Shown: positions 1-5,658, numbered from the stretch's first letter. The stretch: DNA of 6,021 nucleotides from an uncultured Collinsella sp. (GCA_900543615.1 UQSC01000109.1:1-6021), one strand, 5' to 3'. A program made the numbers and translations. The notes: generated by a model from the sequence alone, not told the origin.

Positions 1-48
1 TCTACACAAGGCTATTCGTCGGCAGCGTCAGATGTGTATAAGAGACAG
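1..48 (+). other. Illumina Nextera adapter (non-genomic, untrimmed)
   Basis: Bases 1-7 (TCTACAC) are the tail of the Illumina P5 oligonucleotide. Bases 8-15 (AAGGCTAT) sit where the i5 index belongs and match, from memory, the Nextera XT index S520. Bases 16-48 are the complete 33-base Nextera Read 1 adapter, whose last 19 bases (30-48) are the Tn5 mosaic end. This is library-construction sequence that was assembled onto the contig. It is not a biological transposon end, and genomic sequence starts at 49. Confidence 0.97.
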
Positions 49-150
49 TTGATGAACTCTGCAGTTGATGCCGGGGTCGACCCCCGTTATGCGATTAAAA
101 TACTGAACCCTTGCCAATGGTGGACTGTGACAAAAGGAGAGAACTTATGA
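49..150 (+). CDS. 3' end of an upstream gene, possibly Nif3-like (partial)
   Basis: A frame is open from the first genomic base and stops at TGA 148-150, giving 33 residues that contain VDAGVDPRYAIKILNPCQWW. The stop overlaps the ATG of the next gene at 147 (ATGA), a typical sign of translational coupling. This gene is cut by the contig end. The identity is inference: in many Actinobacteria a Nif3/YbgI-family dinuclear-metal protein precedes the C4 zinc-ribbon gene, and Nif3 proteins end in a short beta strand followed by an Asn/Asp-Pro element that NPCQWW loosely resembles. The fragment is too short to be sure. Confidence 0.5.
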   Translation: MMNSAVDAGVDPRYAIKILNPCQWWTVTKGENL

Positions 151-866
151 GCGCCGGCGCTACGCTACTCAAGCTGCAACAGATCGATTTGGAGCTCGCC
201 CGCAACAAGAGCGAACTTGCCAATATGCCGGAGCTCAAGGAGCTCGCTTCCAAGCGCAAGACCTATGTGAAGCTCAAGTCCGAGATGACCAAGCTCTACG
301 CCCAGCGCAAGGACCTGGACATTGAGCTCGACGATCTCAACACCACCGAGATTCAGACCAACAACGCCATCGAGGCTGCCAAGAAGCGCCACGTCGACGG
401 CTCCGACTACCGCGAGGTTCAGGACCTGGAAAACGAGCTCGCCACCCTGGCCAAGCGTCTGGACAAGATTGAGCACACCCGCAAGGACGTCGTCATCGCC
501 CACAAAGAGGCGCTCGACCGCGAGGCCCGCGCGCAGGCAATCATCACCAAATTCGAGGAAGGCGTGAAGGCCGATACCAAGGCCGCCCGCGCCAAGGCTG
601 CCGACCTGCAGGCTCAGATTGACGCCGCCGCTAAGGAGCGCAACGCGCTTGCTGTCACGCTGCCGGCAGACGTTCTCACCGACTACGAGCGTCTGCTCAA
701 GCAGTTCCGCGGCCTGGCCGTCGAGACCATCAAGGGCAACATCCCCACGGTCTGCCACACCGCGCTGCAGGCATCGTCCATGAGTGACCTCAACCACGAC
801 GGTAGCGAGATTACGCACTGCCCGTACTGCCACCGCCTGCTGGTGCTTCCCAGCAAGGAAGCCTAA
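147..866 (+). CDS. Coiled-coil C4-type zinc-ribbon protein (DUF164/CdsZ-like)
   Basis: The product is 239 aa. An ATG at 147 is preceded by AAAGGAGA six bases upstream. An earlier in-frame ATG at 111 has no such site and lies within the upstream gene, so 147 is preferred. Residues about 5-180 form a long charged alpha-helical hairpin rich in Lys, Glu, Ala and Arg. The C-terminus carries a zinc ribbon with Cys203, Cys225 and Cys228. The family normally has two CxxC pairs, but here the first knuckle has Pro200 where its first Cys is expected. His204, His224 or His229 might substitute. Relatives include the chlamydial CT398/CdsZ and mycobacterial Rv2229c. Their role is not settled, and nucleic-acid binding or scaffolding has been proposed. 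The stop codon directly abuts the coaBC start, indicating an operon. All 14 arginine codons are CGN, typical of the core genome. Confidence 0.88.
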   Translation: MSAGATLLKLQQIDLELARNKSELANMPELKELASKRKTYVKLKSEMTKLYAQRKDLDIELDDLNTTEIQTNNAIEAAKKRHVDGSDYREVQDLENELATLAKRLDKIEHTRKDVVIAHKEALDREARAQAIITKFEEGVKADTKAARAKAADLQAQIDAAAKERNALAVTLPADVLTDYERLLKQFRGLAVETIKGNIPTVCHTALQASSMSDLNHDGSEITHCPYCHRLLVLPSKEA

Positions 867-2084
867 ATGATGACAGCGGCATCCAACAATTCAATGCAAC
901 TTGAGGGAAAAACGATCCTGCTGGGCATTACCGGCGGGATCGCCGCCTATAAGTCGTGCAATATCGTGCGCCTGCTGCAAAAGCGCGGCGCGCACGTCAA
1001 GGTCGTCATGAGCGAGCATGCCACGGAGTTTGTGGGCCCGCTCACCTTCCGCGCGCTCACCAATGAGCCGGTCGCGGTTGGGCTATTCGACGATCCCTCC
1101 GACCCCATCCACCATATTTCGCTGGCACAAGAGCCCGATCTGGTGGTCGTGGCGCCTGCCACTGCCAATATCATCGCCAAGATGGCCAACGGTATCGCCG
1201 ATGACCTCATCTCTACCACGCTGCTGGCAACGCCGCGACCCATCGTGATCGCACCTGCTATGAACAACGGCATGTGGAAGGCGCCGGCGACGCAGGCAAA
1301 CATGGCCACGCTGCGCGACCGCGGCGTGCATGTGGTGGGACCCGGCAGCGGCTACCTTGCCTGCGGCGACGTGGACACGGGACGCATGAGCGAGCCCGAG
1401 GACATCGTCGAGGCTGTCTGTGAGGTGCTCAACCCGGCATCTCAGGACCTAGCAGGCAAAAGCATCATCATCACCGCCGGCCCCACGCACGAGCCGATCG
1501 ACCCCGTGCGTTTTATCGGCAACCGTTCATCGGGCAAGATGGGTATCGCCCTGGCGGGGGAGGCCGCACGCCGCGGTGCCGCCGTCACGCTCGTGTTGGG
1601 CCCGACATCACTCGATGTGCCCCGCGGCGTGGCGTGCGTACGCGTGCAGACCGCCGCAGAGATGCTCCAGGCGGCCCTGAGCGCCTTCCAGACGGCCGAT
1701 GCGGCCATTTGCGCGGCCGCCGTCGCCGACTACACCCCCGCGGCCCCTGCCGACCATAAACTCAAAAAGTCCAACGAACGCTTGGATCGCATCGAGCTTG
1801 TCGAAACGGTCGATATTTTGGCCGAGCTCTCGCGCCAGAAGGGCGAGCGGTGCGTGATCGGATTTGCAGCCGAGACCGATAACGTTGTCGAGTACGCCGA
1901 GCGCAAATTGGCCCGCAAGGGCTGCGATGCCATTATCGCCAACGATGTCTCGCGCGCCGATTCGGGCTTTGGAACCGACACTAACAAGGCCTGGATTGTG
2001 AGCACAACGGGTACGCAAGAGCTTCCCGTGCTAACAAAACCCCAGCTCGCAGATACAATTTTGGACTTGCTTCAAAATTTGTAA
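867..2084 (+). CDS. coaBC: Bifunctional CoaBC: phosphopantothenoylcysteine decarboxylase / phosphopantothenate-cysteine ligase
   Basis: The 405-aa product has the normal length for the fused enzyme. CoaB joins 4'-phosphopantothenate to cysteine using CTP. CoaC, a flavoprotein, then decarboxylates the product to 4'-phosphopantetheine, the third and second-listed steps of cytosolic coenzyme A synthesis. The CoaC domain (about 12-188) shows the FMN-binding GITGGIAAYKS start, the catalytic His83 in HHISLA, the APATANIIAKMANG segment, PAMN with Asn133, and the flap Cys166 in ACGDVDTGRM. The CoaB domain (about 195-405) shows ITAGPTHEPIDPVRFIGN (Asn219) with SSGKMG, AAAVADY, KLKK (Lys298-Lys301), GFAAET and ANDV. 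No key residue is missing. ATG 867 follows the preceding stop directly and has AAGGAA at 855-860. The adjacent ATG at 870 is an equally usable start. No terminator lies between this gene and the tRNA, so transcripts may end at the tRNA terminator. Confidence 0.97.
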   Translation: MMTAASNNSMQLEGKTILLGITGGIAAYKSCNIVRLLQKRGAHVKVVMSEHATEFVGPLTFRALTNEPVAVGLFDDPSDPIHHISLAQEPDLVVVAPATANIIAKMANGIADDLISTTLLATPRPIVIAPAMNNGMWKAPATQANMATLRDRGVHVVGPGSGYLACGDVDTGRMSEPEDIVEAVCEVLNPASQDLAGKSIIITAGPTHEPIDPVRFIGNRSSGKMGIALAGEAARRGAAVTLVLGPTSLDVPRGVACVRVQTAAEMLQAALSAFQTADAAICAAAVADYTPAAPADHKLKKSNERLDRIELVETVDILAELSRQKGERCVIGFAAETDNVVEYAERKLARKGCDAIIANDVSRADSGFGTDTNKAWIVSTTGTQELPVLTKPQLADTILDLLQNL

Positions 2085-2092
2085 AAAAGTTC

Positions 2093-2122
2093 TTGCACAA
2101 GTCTAAAGTTTCGGGTTAATAT
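2093..2122 (+). promoter_or_regulatory. Likely sigma-70-type promoter of tRNA-Pro
   Basis: TTGCAC (2093-2098) and TAATAT (2117-2122) are separated by 18 bases. They lie just after the coaBC stop and about 40 bases before the mature tRNA. TATACT at 2120-2125 is an alternative -10 element with a longer spacer. The placement fits a dedicated tRNA promoter. The start site is not visible from sequence alone. Confidence 0.6.
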
Positions 2123-2164
2123 ACTCCCTGTTGCGAGCGAGAGCAGAGCAACAAACAAAAGCTT

Positions 2165-2241
<77 letters not shown>

Positions 2242-2250
2242 GAAGTTTGC

Positions 2251-2280
2251 AGGTCAGGCACCTAGTGCCTGACCTTTTTT
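2251..2280 (+). terminator. Rho-independent terminator after tRNA-Pro
   Basis: AGGTCAGGCAC (2251-2261) pairs perfectly with GTGCCTGACCT (2265-2275) across a three-base loop and runs into six T followed by GTTTT. It begins nine bases after the tRNA CCA. It probably also ends read-through from coaBC. Confidence 0.95.
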
Positions 2281-2283
2281 GTT

Positions 2284-2313
2284 TTAAGCAATTGCTTAAT
2301 TTTGATTAAGCAA
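2284..2313. repeat. Nested palindrome: TTAAGCAA in three copies
   Basis: TTAAGCAATTGCTTAA (2284-2299) is a perfect 16-base palindrome. Its right half also forms a perfect 9-base hairpin, TTGCTTAAT/ATTAAGCAA (2292-2300 and 2305-2313), with loop TTTG. The 8-base unit TTAAGCAA thus occurs three times in alternating orientation. It could be a regulator binding site or simply AT-rich sequence behind the terminator. No gene start follows closely. Confidence 0.6.
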
Positions 2314-2709
2314 CAGGGTGCCAAAAATCTACCTGAGCGATAATCGCCTTTTGCGGCTACTTGCGCGTTTTGCACTCGCTTGAGCCGATTTATTAACGCG
2401 ATATGAATCTACATACGCGTAGCTGGTATACAGCCGAGTACGGGCCGTATTTATCGCGGCGATTTACGCAGATATAGCGACTGTAACGAACAAGCGTGTC
2501 GCTGTATTTATTCCGGTAGTTCACTTGTTCGGAGGACAAGTGAACGATTGCAACGAAATGCAAGCAGGATAGGCTCTACACGAGTACACCGCAGAGGTAA
2601 TGGCGGGGGAGTGCGCTACGCGCTCTGAGAACCGCTGTATGACCCCATTTCTCTTCAACTCGAATACCAGTGCCACGAGCCATAAACCGTTCGTTCGGTT
2701 GCCAAAAGA
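2314..2709. other. Intergenic stretch with hairpins and no convincing gene
   Basis: No frame here has a good start site together with a recognisable product. The stretch has several structured elements. These are the palindrome GCGATAATCGC (2337-2347), the palindrome TACGCGTA (2414-2421), a 10-base inverted repeat with one G-T pair (2472-2481 with 2498-2507), a perfect 10-base inverted repeat (2519-2528 with 2536-2545), a 7-base stem with a CTA loop (2609-2625), and AACCG/CGGTT (2685-2700). None is followed by a T tract on either strand. The base composition is lower in GC than the flanking genes. The stretch may be a decayed gene, a non-coding RNA or plain spacer. Confidence 0.5.
2519..2545. 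repeat. Perfect 10-bp inverted repeat
   Basis: GTTCACTTGT and ACAAGTGAAC face each other across the seven bases TCGGAGG. A T-G and a C-G pair inside the loop could extend the stem to 12. There is no T tract beside it, so it is not a canonical terminator. It is the strongest structure in this gene-free stretch. Confidence 0.6.
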
Positions 2710-2737
2710 AAGGCCCGCGCGGGGTCACGCGGGCCTT
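2702..2737 (-). terminator. Rho-independent terminator of the pilin-DUF6273 gene
   Basis: Read on the minus strand, AAGGCCCGCG (2737-2728) pairs perfectly with CGCGGGCCTT (2719-2710) over an eight-base loop and continues as TTCTTTTGG. It lies about 20 bases past the stop codon at 2758, as expected for the end of the minus-strand transcript. Confidence 0.88.
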
Positions 2738-2757
2738 ATAGCTAGATGCAAATAGGG

Positions 2758-3723
2758 CTAGAGGCACCAAGCGGGGAACACGCCTCGGGCTGTCGTCGCG
2801 GAGTTGCCAGCCCAGTCACCGTAGTTATAGACACAACGGAAGTTCCCGGAGCTGCTCGGACTCACGGAACGAGTCCAGTAATAGTAGCCCGACAACGAAG
2901 CCCCGGAATAGTTCGACTTCGTCACGCCCTTGGATTTGAAGTACTCGTACTGGGTGCCGTCAGACTGGAGGTCACCGTAGACTTCGGTCATCGAAAGCAG
3001 AAAGAACTTATCGGTCGTGGCCGAGGGGACGGCGGCAGTGCCGGCGCCCTTGTTATCGGTCATCTTCGTGACGGCCTTCGCCTTGGACTGGAGCTCGGAG
3101 GGTAGGAGCGACCAGAGGTCACCGGAATTGAAGCGGCCGCGCAGCTCGGACTTCTCCCAGCCGCCGGCGTTGGTGTCGGTGGCGTTCATTGGATGACCAA
3201 TCGGGCCATCCAGGGCATCGTTGGTCGCCTCGAACGTGAGTCCTGCCTTGCCCGATCCGTCCGCAAGGTCATCGTGATCGATGCCGATGATACGGTACTC
3301 GAGTGTCTTGCCGTTCGTGAGCTTGACGGAGAACTTCGTCCCCGCATCCATCGCGGCCTTGGCCTTAGCGTATGCGGGCGACGCCTCGCCCTTCGCGGCG
3401 ACGTCCTCGGCCACGGCCTCCTGCTCGTCGAGCGTCCAGTCCTTCGCGTCCTTGGCGATAGCCGCCTGTACGGTCGCAGAATCGGCCCCGGTGGAGCCGT
3501 CGCCGGACGCGCCGCCCTCGGTGCCGCCAGTCGTCCCGCTGTTCACCGTGTTGCCGACCAGGTTGAACTGGTTTCGGATGGCGCCTGCCACGCCGGGTCC
3601 CGCGAACACGATAACCAGGCCGATGATGGCGATAATCAGGACGTACTCGATGATTGACTGCCCTCGGAGGCGGGTATTCCTAGGAGATACCCCCCCCCGA
3701 AGGTTAATTGCCGCTGCATGCAT
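2758..3723 (-). CDS. Type IV/Flp pilin-like surface protein with C-terminal DUF6273-like domain
   Basis: The product is 321 aa. ATG 3723-3721 has AGGGAG six bases upstream, and the frame upstream of it lacks coding character. Residues 1-21 are a short basic leader ending in RLRG. QSIIEYVLIIAIIGLVIVFA follows, a class III/Flp-type prepilin signature with probable cleavage after Gly21 and Glu26 at +5. One hydrophobic helix spans about 24-46. Residues 61-84 are a Gly/Ser/Thr linker and 85-125 a charged helix. From about 128 to the end is a DUF6273-like domain with GWEKSELRGRFN, FFLLSMTEVYG, YYYWTRS and a terminal GVFPAWCL. Cys297 and Cys320 could form a disulfide. Family members usually end in GVRPA, but here Phe replaces Arg. 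Inferred role: the domain is anchored to or displayed on the cell surface. Its ligand is unknown, and no prepilin peptidase or assembly ATPase gene is in the window. A G9 tract lies in codons 9-12. Confidence 0.82.
   Translation of the reverse strand: MHAAAINLRGGVSPRNTRLRGQSIIEYVLIIAIIGLVIVFAGPGVAGAIRNQFNLVGNTVNSGTTGGTEGGASGDGSTGADSATVQAAIAKDAKDWTLDEQEAVAEDVAAKGEASPAYAKAKAAMDAGTKFSVKLTNGKTLEYRIIGIDHDDLADGSGKAGLTFEATNDALDGPIGHPMNATDTNAGGWEKSELRGRFNSGDLWSLLPSELQSKAKAVTKMTDNKGAGTAAVPSATTDKFFLLSMTEVYGDLQSDGTQYEYFKSKGVTKSNYSGASLSGYYYWTRSVSPSSSGNFRCVYNYGDWAGNSATTARGVFPAWCL
3690..3698 (-). repeat. Homopolymer G9 tract in the pilin leader codons
   Basis: Nine consecutive G on the coding (minus) strand span codons 9-12 (Arg-Gly-Gly-Val), between the start codon and the signal peptide. 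With nine G the frame runs through the whole protein. With ten G the next in-frame codons read GGT ATC TCC TAG and stop at once. With eight G the frame shifts and ends about 20 codons later. No ATG lies between the tract and the signal peptide to rescue translation. This is the layout of a slippage-driven on/off switch. Confidence 0.75.
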
Positions 3724-3729
3724 ATGCGA

Positions 3730-3735
3730 CTCCCT
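3730..3735 (-). promoter_or_regulatory. Ribosome binding site of the pilin-DUF6273 gene
   Basis: AGGGAG on the minus strand lies six bases before the ATG at 3723-3721. It fixes the start inside a frame that stays open much further upstream (to 4068). The upstream extension would have no such site and would read through the opposing gene. Confidence 0.7.
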
Positions 3736-3922
3736 TCGCTCAGGGCTTGTAGATACATTGCCGAGCGTAGGACTATTCCAAAAAGTTGTGCTGGTCTTGC
3801 CGCAGCGGCAAAGAATAATTAACTCAACGTCTGCGCAGCTCAACCGACCGCTCACACAATCGAATGTGTTGCTCAACAAATTCGCAGGTGAGGACAGTAG
3901 GATTGGTGATGTCGGAAGTAAC
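3736..3922. promoter_or_regulatory. Divergent intergenic region between the pilin and the membrane-protein operon
   Basis: Both transcription units should start from this stretch, which is poorer in GC than the genes beside it. It contains the inverted repeat TTGCCGC-A-GCGGCAA (3797-3811), TGTTG-CT-CAACA (3867-3878) and ACACA-N6-TGTGT (3854-3869), any of which could be an operator. I could not find a -35/-10 pair with good sequence and spacing on either strand, so no promoter is assigned. Confidence 0.45.
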
Positions 3923-3928
3923 GGAGGA
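3923..3928 (+). promoter_or_regulatory. Strong Shine-Dalgarno site supporting the GTG 3935 start
   Basis: GGAGGA is followed six bases later by GTG at 3935. A competing site, AAGGGA at 3959-3964, sits six bases before ATG 3971 in the same frame. The first is the closer match to the anti-Shine-Dalgarno sequence, and 10 of the 12 codons between the two starts end in G or C. Confidence 0.5.
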
Positions 3929-3934
3929 CCGCCG

Positions 3935-4219
3935 GTGTCGAAGCGGGTGGTCGAGAAGAAGGGACCGAAAATGAGAAGCCTGGAGCTGATAATCTTCTTC
4001 CTGCCTTTCCTGGCGATCGCCGCCAACATCTGCGGCGTGGCGGAGCTCGTTAAGATCGCCAAGGCCAAGGGGCATTACACCGATGGCGCTGGAATCCTCT
4101 GGTTTATCGGCCTTTTCGGCACGGCGCTCATGGTCGGCCTGATCGTCTGCTCACTGCCAGACCGAGCGGCAACGGCGCCCATCGAAAAAACTGATGAAGA
4201 CGCTCTGCCCGAGGTGTAG
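3935..4219 (+). CDS. Small two-pass membrane protein
   Basis: The product is 94 aa from GTG 3935, or 82 aa from ATG 3971. The GTG has the better ribosome binding site (GGAGGA) and the codons between the two starts look coding, but the ATG cannot be excluded. With the longer form, residues 1-14 are basic. Two hydrophobic segments lie at about 16-36 and 52-74, joined by a polar loop containing KIAKAKGHYTDGAG. The C-terminal tail is acidic and ends in DEDALPEV. I do not recognise the family. The stop is two bases from the ATG of the next gene, so the two are almost certainly co-transcribed. A role as a membrane partner of the larger protein is inference from this arrangement alone. Confidence 0.72.
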   Translation: MSKRVVEKKGPKMRSLELIIFFLPFLAIAANICGVAELVKIAKAKGHYTDGAGILWFIGLFGTALMVGLIVCSLPDRAATAPIEKTDEDALPEV

Positions 4220-4221
4220 AC

Positions 4222-5658
4222 ATGTCGAAATACAAGATCGTCTACCGCGACGCCAACCCCTCCTGGCAGGAACTCTGCCCCGTCAGGGTCCTAGCCGTCC
4301 AGGTCTCCAGAGACACCGAGACGGGAGCCTGCTTCCTCCAGACAAAGATCGTCAACGTATCGACGAAGCCCATCAGCCGCATAGAGTTCACGGTCGGACT
4401 CGAGGGCGAGGGAGGGGAGACGGAGACCGTCGACTTCTCGCTCCTCGATGCCGACCTGCCCGCCGGCGAGTTGCTCAGGCCCAAGGCCGTGAGTATCAGG
4501 CTGTCCGTCATCACCGGCTCGCGTGCACTTGTGACCCGAGCGGACGGCGAGACGTCCTTCGGCGATCCGATCGACATCGATAGCCCCGCGTCACTCGCAC
4601 TCAACGGGGTCGAGGAGTCGGAACGCGATGTCCTGCTCTCCGAGATGGGGGCCGATGCCTCCAGATGCTCGGGCAGCCATTCCGAACACGAGGGGTGGTG
4701 GCAGTGCGGCTGCGGGGCGGTGAACCTCAAGCGCGGCGTCTGCTGGAACTGCGGCGCCGTGCGCGAGAAACTGGCGGATCTGGAAGATGCCGCGTTCCTG
4801 GATGAATCCAGAAGGGACAGGGTCTACAGGTCGAGCGTCGCTAGGCTTGAGAAGGGCGGCAAGAAGGACGCCGAGGCCGCCAAGGCGAATCTCGAGAAGC
4901 TGGCCGAGCAGGGCTACGGCGATGCCGGTGAAAAGGTCAACGAAGCGGAAAAGCGTATTGCGGGCTTGGCAAACAGAAGAAAGAAAATAGCCCTCGCGGC
5001 GGTCGCGGGCATAATTCTCCTGGCCGTCATGGTCGCCATCTCGCCACTGCCGTCCATGCTCGCCATGAGGTCCGACATGAGGGCATGCCAGGAGAAGATC
5101 CGAGACACGCCGATTGGGCAGACCGTCGATTTTGGAACCTATTCGGCCGAGCTGCCGGCCTACCGCGGAACCTCTGTCGCAGGAAGACCCATCAGATGGG
5201 TCGTGCTCGACAAGCAGGACGGGAAGGCCCTCCTCGTAACAGAACAGTGCGTCGACTACTTACCTTTCGATGAGGTGGGCGATGCCGAAGATTTTGAATC
5301 CAGCACGCTACACGGCTACCTGAACTGCAGCTTCATGGGTTTCGCCTTCAGCGATGCCGAGCGTGGTCTCATCGACGGAGACGTCACGATCCCCGACTCC
5401 TTCCTCCTTTACGACCTCGAGCCATCGGATGATTTCCTGCACGCAACGTCAGTGAAGGACGGAAACGAAGTTAAGGACTGGTGGACCTCTACCGTAGAGG
5501 AGTACAGCGGCAGCTCGCTCTATGGCGACTTCTACTATGAGGGACAGCCCATGACCAATTATGTGAGTACATGGGGCGAAATTAAATCAGGCGATGACGG
5601 AAGCGAGGAGGACGACCCGGCCGGAGTCCGCCCCGCCATCTGGGTCAAATTGAATTAG
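4222..5658 (+). CDS. Single-pass membrane protein: N-terminal domain, zinc ribbon, TM helix, extracytoplasmic DUF6273-like domain
   Basis: The product is 478 aa. The ATG is two bases after the preceding stop, with GAGG at 4211-4214. Residues 1-125 form a beta-rich region of unknown function (VRVLAVQVSRDTETGACFLQ, then IVNVSTKPISRIEF). Residues 159-178 are a zinc ribbon, WWQCGCG...CWNCG, with Cys162, Cys164, Cys174 and Cys177. Residues 185-250 are charged and helical, with the Sel1-like stretch NLEKLAEQGYGDAGEKV. A basic NRRKK precedes one membrane helix at about 256-274. From about 298 to the end is a DUF6273-like domain: VDFGTY, PIRWVVLDKQDGKALLVTEQ, STLHGYLN, DWWTSTV and a terminal AGVRPAIWVKLN. 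By the positive-inside rule the zinc ribbon faces the cytoplasm and DUF6273 faces outward, suggesting sensing or tethering. That role is inference. Sixteen of 28 arginine codons are AGA/AGG, unlike the core genes. Confidence 0.85.
   Translation: MSKYKIVYRDANPSWQELCPVRVLAVQVSRDTETGACFLQTKIVNVSTKPISRIEFTVGLEGEGGETETVDFSLLDADLPAGELLRPKAVSIRLSVITGSRALVTRADGETSFGDPIDIDSPASLALNGVEESERDVLLSEMGADASRCSGSHSEHEGWWQCGCGAVNLKRGVCWNCGAVREKLADLEDAAFLDESRRDRVYRSSVARLEKGGKKDAEAAKANLEKLAEQGYGDAGEKVNEAEKRIAGLANRRKKIALAAVAGIILLAVMVAISPLPSMLAMRSDMRACQEKIRDTPIGQTVDFGTYSAELPAYRGTSVAGRPIRWVVLDKQDGKALLVTEQCVDYLPFDEVGDAEDFESSTLHGYLNCSFMGFAFSDAERGLIDGDVTIPDSFLLYDLEPSDDFLHATSVKDGNEVKDWWTSTVEEYSGSSLYGDFYYEGQPMTNYVSTWGEIKSGDDGSEEDDPAGVRPAIWVKLN

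Noticed and set aside
30..48. Tn5/IS50-type mosaic end at the left edge as evidence of a transposon
   Set aside because: It is preceded by the full Nextera Read 1 adapter, an index and the P5 tail, so it is library sequence and not a natural element.
165..833. Long minus-strand open frame opposite the zinc-ribbon gene
   Set aside because: The plus-strand gene has a good start, a family match and operon context. The antisense translation is a low-complexity Leu/Val/Gly/Ala shadow of GC-rich codons.
1608..2018. Minus-strand frames opposite coaBC
   Set aside because: They are fully contained in coaBC, whose conserved motifs are intact. They have no start signals or recognisable product.
2576..2683. 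Minus-strand 35-codon frame starting MARGTGIRVEEKW
   Set aside because: It has no convincing ribosome binding site and no recognisable product, and it lies directly after the pilin terminator. It is too short to claim.
3281..3934. Plus-strand open frame upstream of the small membrane protein
   Set aside because: It lies antisense to the pilin gene and then crosses the intergenic region. The open frame is a by-product of high GC, and good start sites occur at 3935 and 3971.
3909..3974. Leader-peptide-like frame of 21 codons (MSEVTEDRRC...) overlapping ATG 3971 by ATGA
   Set aside because: It has only a weak upstream site, and its codons overlap the better-supported GTG 3935 frame. The arrangement could be chance.
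3724..4068. N-terminal extension of the pilin frame up to 4068 on the minus strand
   Set aside because: It would overlap the opposing membrane-protein gene, has no ribosome binding site, and adds sequence without coding character before a well-placed AGGGAG-ATG start.
4242..4730. Minus-strand and alternative plus-strand frames within the 478-aa membrane protein gene
   Set aside because: They overlap a gene with clear zinc-ribbon, membrane and DUF6273-like segments, and they have Ser/Arg-rich shadow composition.
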